In this document: positions 14,491 to 16,883 of the stretch, in pieces | How positions within the stretch are numbered: position 1 is the first letter of the stretch | How the letters are laid out: each line of letters begins with the position of its first letter | NCBI GenBank assembly: GCA_900768845.1 | Contig: CAAGEK010000045.1 | Span: 1-16,883, forward strand | From: Alphaproteobacteria bacterium | GTDB taxonomy: Bacteria; Pseudomonadota; Alphaproteobacteria; CAAGCB01; CAG-977 | Direction: 5' to 3' | DNA: 16,883 nt | Translations under genes and position numbers: made by a program | The notes under the pieces: generated by a model | What the model saw: the letters and a program-made list of their open reading frames with translations, nothing else | What the model was told of the DNA's origin: nothing | The model's database searches: none

Positions 14491-16299
14491 ATGGCTATAA
14501 GCGAAATTTCCTTGACGTCGAGCATGCGTTCCAACCTGCTCAGTCTTCAAAACACGCAGAAACTGTTTGACACGACCCAAGACCGTTTGTCGACGGGTAA
14601 AAAGGTCAACAGCGCGATGGACAATCCTTCCAGCTACTTTACGGCGCAGGCTTTGACCGCCCGTGCGAACGATCTGGATTCGTTGATGGACAGTATCGGT
14701 CAGGCTGTTTCCACGTTGGAAACGGCGGACGCCGGTATCTCGACGTTGACGAAATATATTGAACAGGCGAAATCCTTGGCGAACTCTGCGCGTGACACGA
14801 TGAACGTCAAGTCTTCGGTTACTTCGGGCGTAACGTTCGATCCGAATAATGTGAAGCACCAGAAATTGTCCGACGTTATCACCGGTCTGAACGACGGCGA
14901 TACGTTTACCATCCGCGTCGGCGAGGCTACGAAGATTAACGGCACAGCGAACCTGAACGGTTCTCAAAAGCTGTCGGATTTGGGCTTTGCCATCGGCGAT
15001 GCGATGGAAATTCTGGTCGACGGCGAATCGTACACTTTCGTATTGGCGGCAGCGGCGGATGCCACCGGCGAACACGTCAGCGGCAAACAAAACGTGATGT
15101 CCGAAGATACGACGGTTGACGATTTTCTGGCCAATATCGTTGAAACGATCGGTCGTAAAGACATTTCCGCGAAACTGGTTGACGGCAAAATCGAAATGAA
15201 GACGCTGGACAACAGTTCTTTGGTCGTTCGTTCCTATACGGGAATGGAGGATAAGCGCAAAGACATTACGTTGGAAATGGCGAACGGCACGATTAAGGAT
15301 ACGGTTCTGAAAGGTGCCGGCTCCTTCAAGGTCGGCGGCGTCACTCTGACGGCCGGCATGACGACGGAAGCCGTTACGAAGGCTTTTGCCGACGACAGCA
15401 CCTTTGCCACATACGTTGACGACGCTGGCAATGTTGTGATTTACAAACGTGACGGTACCGATATGGCCGATACGGATGTCATTGCGACGAAACCTGATAC
15501 GTCGGATGTGGCGGCGGCTCCTACGGCGGCTGAAGGCACGGCCATCAAGCTGGGTACGGCGAACACGACATTCAACGACAAATTCGGTCTGGATACGGGG
15601 TATTCCGTGTCGATTACCAAGGATATGACGGCTGAAGACTTCCGCAAGGCTTTGGCTGCGTTGGACGGTGTTGACGCCGACTTTAACGATAAGGGCAACC
15701 TGATCGTTTACGGCGAACAGGGCGACGACCTGATCATCACCGACCAAACGGGTCAGGCGGCTTCTTTGCTGGGCATCCTCGGTTCCGCGACGAACGGTAA
15801 CAACGAACGCGCCACCTATGCGAAACAGTTTGACGGCGTATTGACGCAAATCGACCAGTTGGTCAAAGACACGTCATACAAAGGTATCAACCTGTTGAAC
15901 GGTGACGACCTGACGGTGAACTTCAACGAAACGCGTACCAGCTTTTTGGAAATCAAAGGCGTTACCTTCGATTCAAAGGGTATCGGTCTGACAGTTTCCG
16001 ACAACGAATGGAAAGGCAATGCCGATATTGACAAAGCCTTGACCCAGATCGAAAAAGCGACGAGTTTGTTGAGAGCTCAGGCTTCCGAATTCGGTCAGAA
16101 TTTGGCGACTGTGACGACGCGTCAGGACTTTACCGAAACCATGATTAACAATCTGGTTTCCGGTTCGGACAAACTGACGTTGGCGGATATGAACGAAGAA
16201 GCGGCGAATATGCTGGCTCTTCAGACCCGTCAGCAGTTGGCGACGAACTCTCTCAGCCTTGCTTCTCAGGCGGCTCAGAGCGTGTTGCGTTTGTTCTAA
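14491..16299 (+). CDS. Flagellin
   Basis: This is the flagellar filament subunit, exported by the flagellar type III system without a cleaved signal. The conserved ends are clear. The N-terminal D0/D1 part (about 1-110) contains SSMRSNLLSLQNTQ, DRLSTGKKVNSAMDNPSSYF and LTARANDLDSLMDSIGQA. The C-terminal D1/D0 part (about 440-602) contains TSYKGINLLNGDDLTV, the coiled helix around IEKATSLLRAQASEFGQNLA, and the end LALQTRQQLATNSLSLASQAAQSVLRLF, whose middle is the usual polymerisation helix. At 602 residues it is much longer than typical alphaproteobacterial flagellins (about 270-400). The extra is a central domain of about 330 residues with three related modules near 205-246, 288-328 and 377-417. 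It has a strong ribosome binding site (AAGGAG, 7 bases), its own promoter and an intrinsic terminator. It contains few cysteines or aromatics, as expected. No flaF or flbT lies in the window. Confidence 0.95.
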   Translation: MAISEISLTSSMRSNLLSLQNTQKLFDTTQDRLSTGKKVNSAMDNPSSYFTAQALTARANDLDSLMDSIGQAVSTLETADAGISTLTKYIEQAKSLANSARDTMNVKSSVTSGVTFDPNNVKHQKLSDVITGLNDGDTFTIRVGEATKINGTANLNGSQKLSDLGFAIGDAMEILVDGESYTFVLAAAADATGEHVSGKQNVMSEDTTVDDFLANIVETIGRKDISAKLVDGKIEMKTLDNSSLVVRSYTGMEDKRKDITLEMANGTIKDTVLKGAGSFKVGGVTLTAGMTTEAVTKAFADDSTFATYVDDAGNVVIYKRDGTDMADTDVIATKPDTSDVAAAPTAAEGTAIKLGTANTTFNDKFGLDTGYSVSITKDMTAEDFRKALAALDGVDADFNDKGNLIVYGEQGDDLIITDQTGQAASLLGILGSATNGNNERATYAKQFDGVLTQIDQLVKDTSYKGINLLNGDDLTVNFNETRTSFLEIKGVTFDSKGIGLTVSDNEWKGNADIDKALTQIEKATSLLRAQASEFGQNLATVTTRQDFTETMINNLVSGSDKLTLADMNEEAANMLALQTRQQLATNSLSLASQAAQSVLRLF

Positions 16300-16318
16300 T
16301 CAAGGAATTTTATCCAAG

Positions 16319-16349
16319 AAAGCCCCCGATTTTTCGGGGGCTTTTTTTT
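16319..16349 (+). terminator. Intrinsic terminator after flagellin
   Basis: A near-perfect stem pairs AAAGCCCCCGA (16319-16329) with TCGGGGGCTTT (16334-16344) around a TTTT loop, followed directly by T residues to 16349. It begins 20 bases after the flagellin stop codon. This is a textbook rho-independent terminator. Confidence 0.95.
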
Positions 16350-16362
16350 GTTTTGCAAAAAT

Positions 16363-16380
16363 CCCGCGTTAAGCGCGTGG
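16363..16380 (+). repeat. Subterminal hairpin of the IS200-like left end
   Basis: CCCGCG (16363-16368) pairs with CGCG plus GG (16374-16380) around the loop TTAAG, with one bulged T at 16378. IS200/IS605 transposases recognise subterminal imperfect hairpins as single-stranded DNA, and an extrahelical T is a known recognition feature in IS608. The position just inside the left end fits that role; the assignment is inferred. Confidence 0.6.
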
Positions 16381-16412
16381 TTTGGAAAAACTTACAGCTA
16401 TGCGCAGAAAAA

Positions 16413-16471
16413 ACTCCTTTCATGCAATGCCGTCGATCCGGTGAACCGACGAGCATTGAAGTCAAAGGAGT
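16413..16471 (+). promoter_or_regulatory. Stem-loop sequestering the tnpA ribosome binding site
   Basis: ACTCCTTT (16413-16420) is perfectly complementary to AAAGGAGT (16464-16471), which is the tnpA ribosome binding site. Inside it, AATGCCGTCG (16426-16435) pairs with CGACG-A-GCATT (16447-16457) with one bulged A, closing an 11-base loop. The structure would hide the Shine-Dalgarno sequence. Translational repression by such a leader structure is established for Salmonella IS200 tnpA. Confidence 0.8.
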
Positions 16472-16478
16472 AATCATT

Positions 16479-16697
16479 ATGAATGATATACATCCGCAAT
16501 CACATTCGACATGGAATTGTAAATATCATGTGGTACCGAAGTATCGCCGCAAAGTGTTTTATGGGGAAAAGCGATACGAAATAGGGCAAATGCTAAGAAA
16601 ATTATGCAAATGGAAAGGTGAAAGTGTTTTCAAACAGGTAACGATTTTTCTCTCCCCCCGACTCTCAATGCTTTTTATTTTATGGAAAATTATTTAA
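16479..16697 (+). pseudogene. tnpA: Truncated IS200/IS605 TnpA (Y1 transposase)
   Basis: TnpA is the small HUH/Y1 single-strand transposase of IS200/IS605 elements, usually 130-155 residues. This frame has 72 residues. The first 48 or so match the family, including HSTWNCKYHVV, PKYRRKVFYGEKRYEIG and LRKLCKWKG. Two residues usually found between KYHVV and PKYRRK (family KYHIVF-x-PKYRRK) are missing. From about residue 49 the translation (SVFKQVTIFLSPRL...) is unrelated. The HUH histidines, the catalytic tyrosine and the whole C-terminal half are therefore absent, so the protein cannot be active. The start ATG has AAAGGAG 8 bases upstream, masked by the leader stem-loop. Upstream in-frame codons extend the reading frame to 16353 but belong to the element's non-coding end. 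Truncation may be an assembly artefact at the contig end. Confidence 0.8.
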
Positions 16698-16883
16698 TCA
16701 GAATATTTATAGTTTCAATTCATATGAAATTTAAAATAAAAACATTAAAATTAAAAAAATGACTTGACTTTCGAGGGGGGGGGGGGGGGGATTCTTTCCT
16801 TTTTAAAATTTTTTCCTTTTTTTTTTTTTTTTTTTTTTTTTGGGGGTGGGGGGTGGGGTGGGGTTTTTGGGAAAGGAAAAAAA
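16698..16883. other. Low-complexity contig end, probably artefactual
   Basis: After the tnpA frame the sequence is strongly AT-rich, then shows a run of 16 G (16775-16790), a T-rich stretch with a run of 25 T (16817-16841), and GT-rich low complexity to the end. No gene or RNA is visible. Mono-nucleotide runs of this kind at the end of a contig that stops inside an IS are typical of poor reads or mis-extension. Confidence 0.6.

Larger units (their letters stand above)
16350..16625 (+). mobile_element. Left end of a truncated IS200/IS605-family element
   Basis: The element is identified by the N-terminal part of a Y1 transposase and by two structures usual for IS200: a subterminal hairpin and an RBS-masking stem-loop. 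The left tip must lie between the flagellin terminator T tract and the hairpin at 16363; I cannot fix the exact base. Recognisable transposase coding stops near 16622. The right end is absent, either because the copy is decayed or because the assembly fails here. Confidence 0.75.

Noticed and set aside
14437..15849. Long open frame of 470 codons antisense to flagellin
   Set aside because: It is the complement of a strongly supported flagellin gene, its translation is Arg/His/Val-rich with no recognisable domain, and it has no credible ribosome binding site. It results from the codon bias of the sense gene.
16775..16863. Possible G-quadruplex in the G runs
   Set aside because: The runs sit in a low-complexity contig end that is most likely artefactual.

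Overview
The window looks like the end of a contig from an alphaproteobacterium, probably a flagellated and host- or gut-associated one. The evidence is the leftward uvrD/pcrA-prmA-pepP neighbourhood, an alphaproteobacterial-style flagellin, moderate GC content, and clear AAGGAG-type ribosome binding sites. This assignment is inferred from gene content only.

Left part, minus strand (about 1-8017). Reading leftward the order is: a leucine-rich-repeat protein of unknown function, a UvrD/PcrA helicase with a long Arg/Tyr-rich linker and a C-terminal Tudor-like domain, ribosomal protein L11 methyltransferase (prmA), a long Xaa-Pro aminopeptidase (M24B), and a TrkH potassium transporter. The helicase and prmA overlap by one base (TAATG). 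The last three genes are separated by 13-37 bases, so helicase-prmA-pepP-trkH is probably one transcript. Beyond trkH lie two to three degenerate copies of a short tandem repeat that run off the window edge.

Middle, plus strand (8184-14269). A divergent intergenic region with a perfect 10-bp palindrome leads into a seven-gene surface-glycan operon. All four dTDP-L-rhamnose genes are present in the order rfbA-rfbC-rfbD-rfbB. They are followed by a GT2-like protein of the Glyco_tranf_2_5 type, a canonical GT2 glycosyltransferase and a GT4 glycosyltransferase. Together they should make dTDP-rhamnose and transfer sugars to a glycan: O-antigen, capsule, or possibly flagellin.

Right part (14270-16883). 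A large flagellin gene (602 aa) has its own sigma70-like promoter, a leader of about 90 nt with two hairpins, and a strong intrinsic terminator. The flagellin's central region contains three diverged copies of one beta-rich module. Directly after the terminator comes the left end of an IS200/IS605-family element. It has a subterminal hairpin with a bulged T, a stem-loop that sequesters the tnpA ribosome binding site, and the first 48 or so codons of tnpA. Homology then stops. The sequence becomes AT-rich and finishes in a 16-base G run, a 25-base T run and GT-rich low complexity, which looks like a degraded contig end rather than biology.

The most interesting items are the flagellin leader RNA structure, the modular flagellin next to rhamnose and glycosyltransferase genes, the RBS-sequestering stem-loop of the IS, the LRR protein, and the tyrosine/arginine-rich helicase linker. 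I saw no clearly new defence or mobile system.
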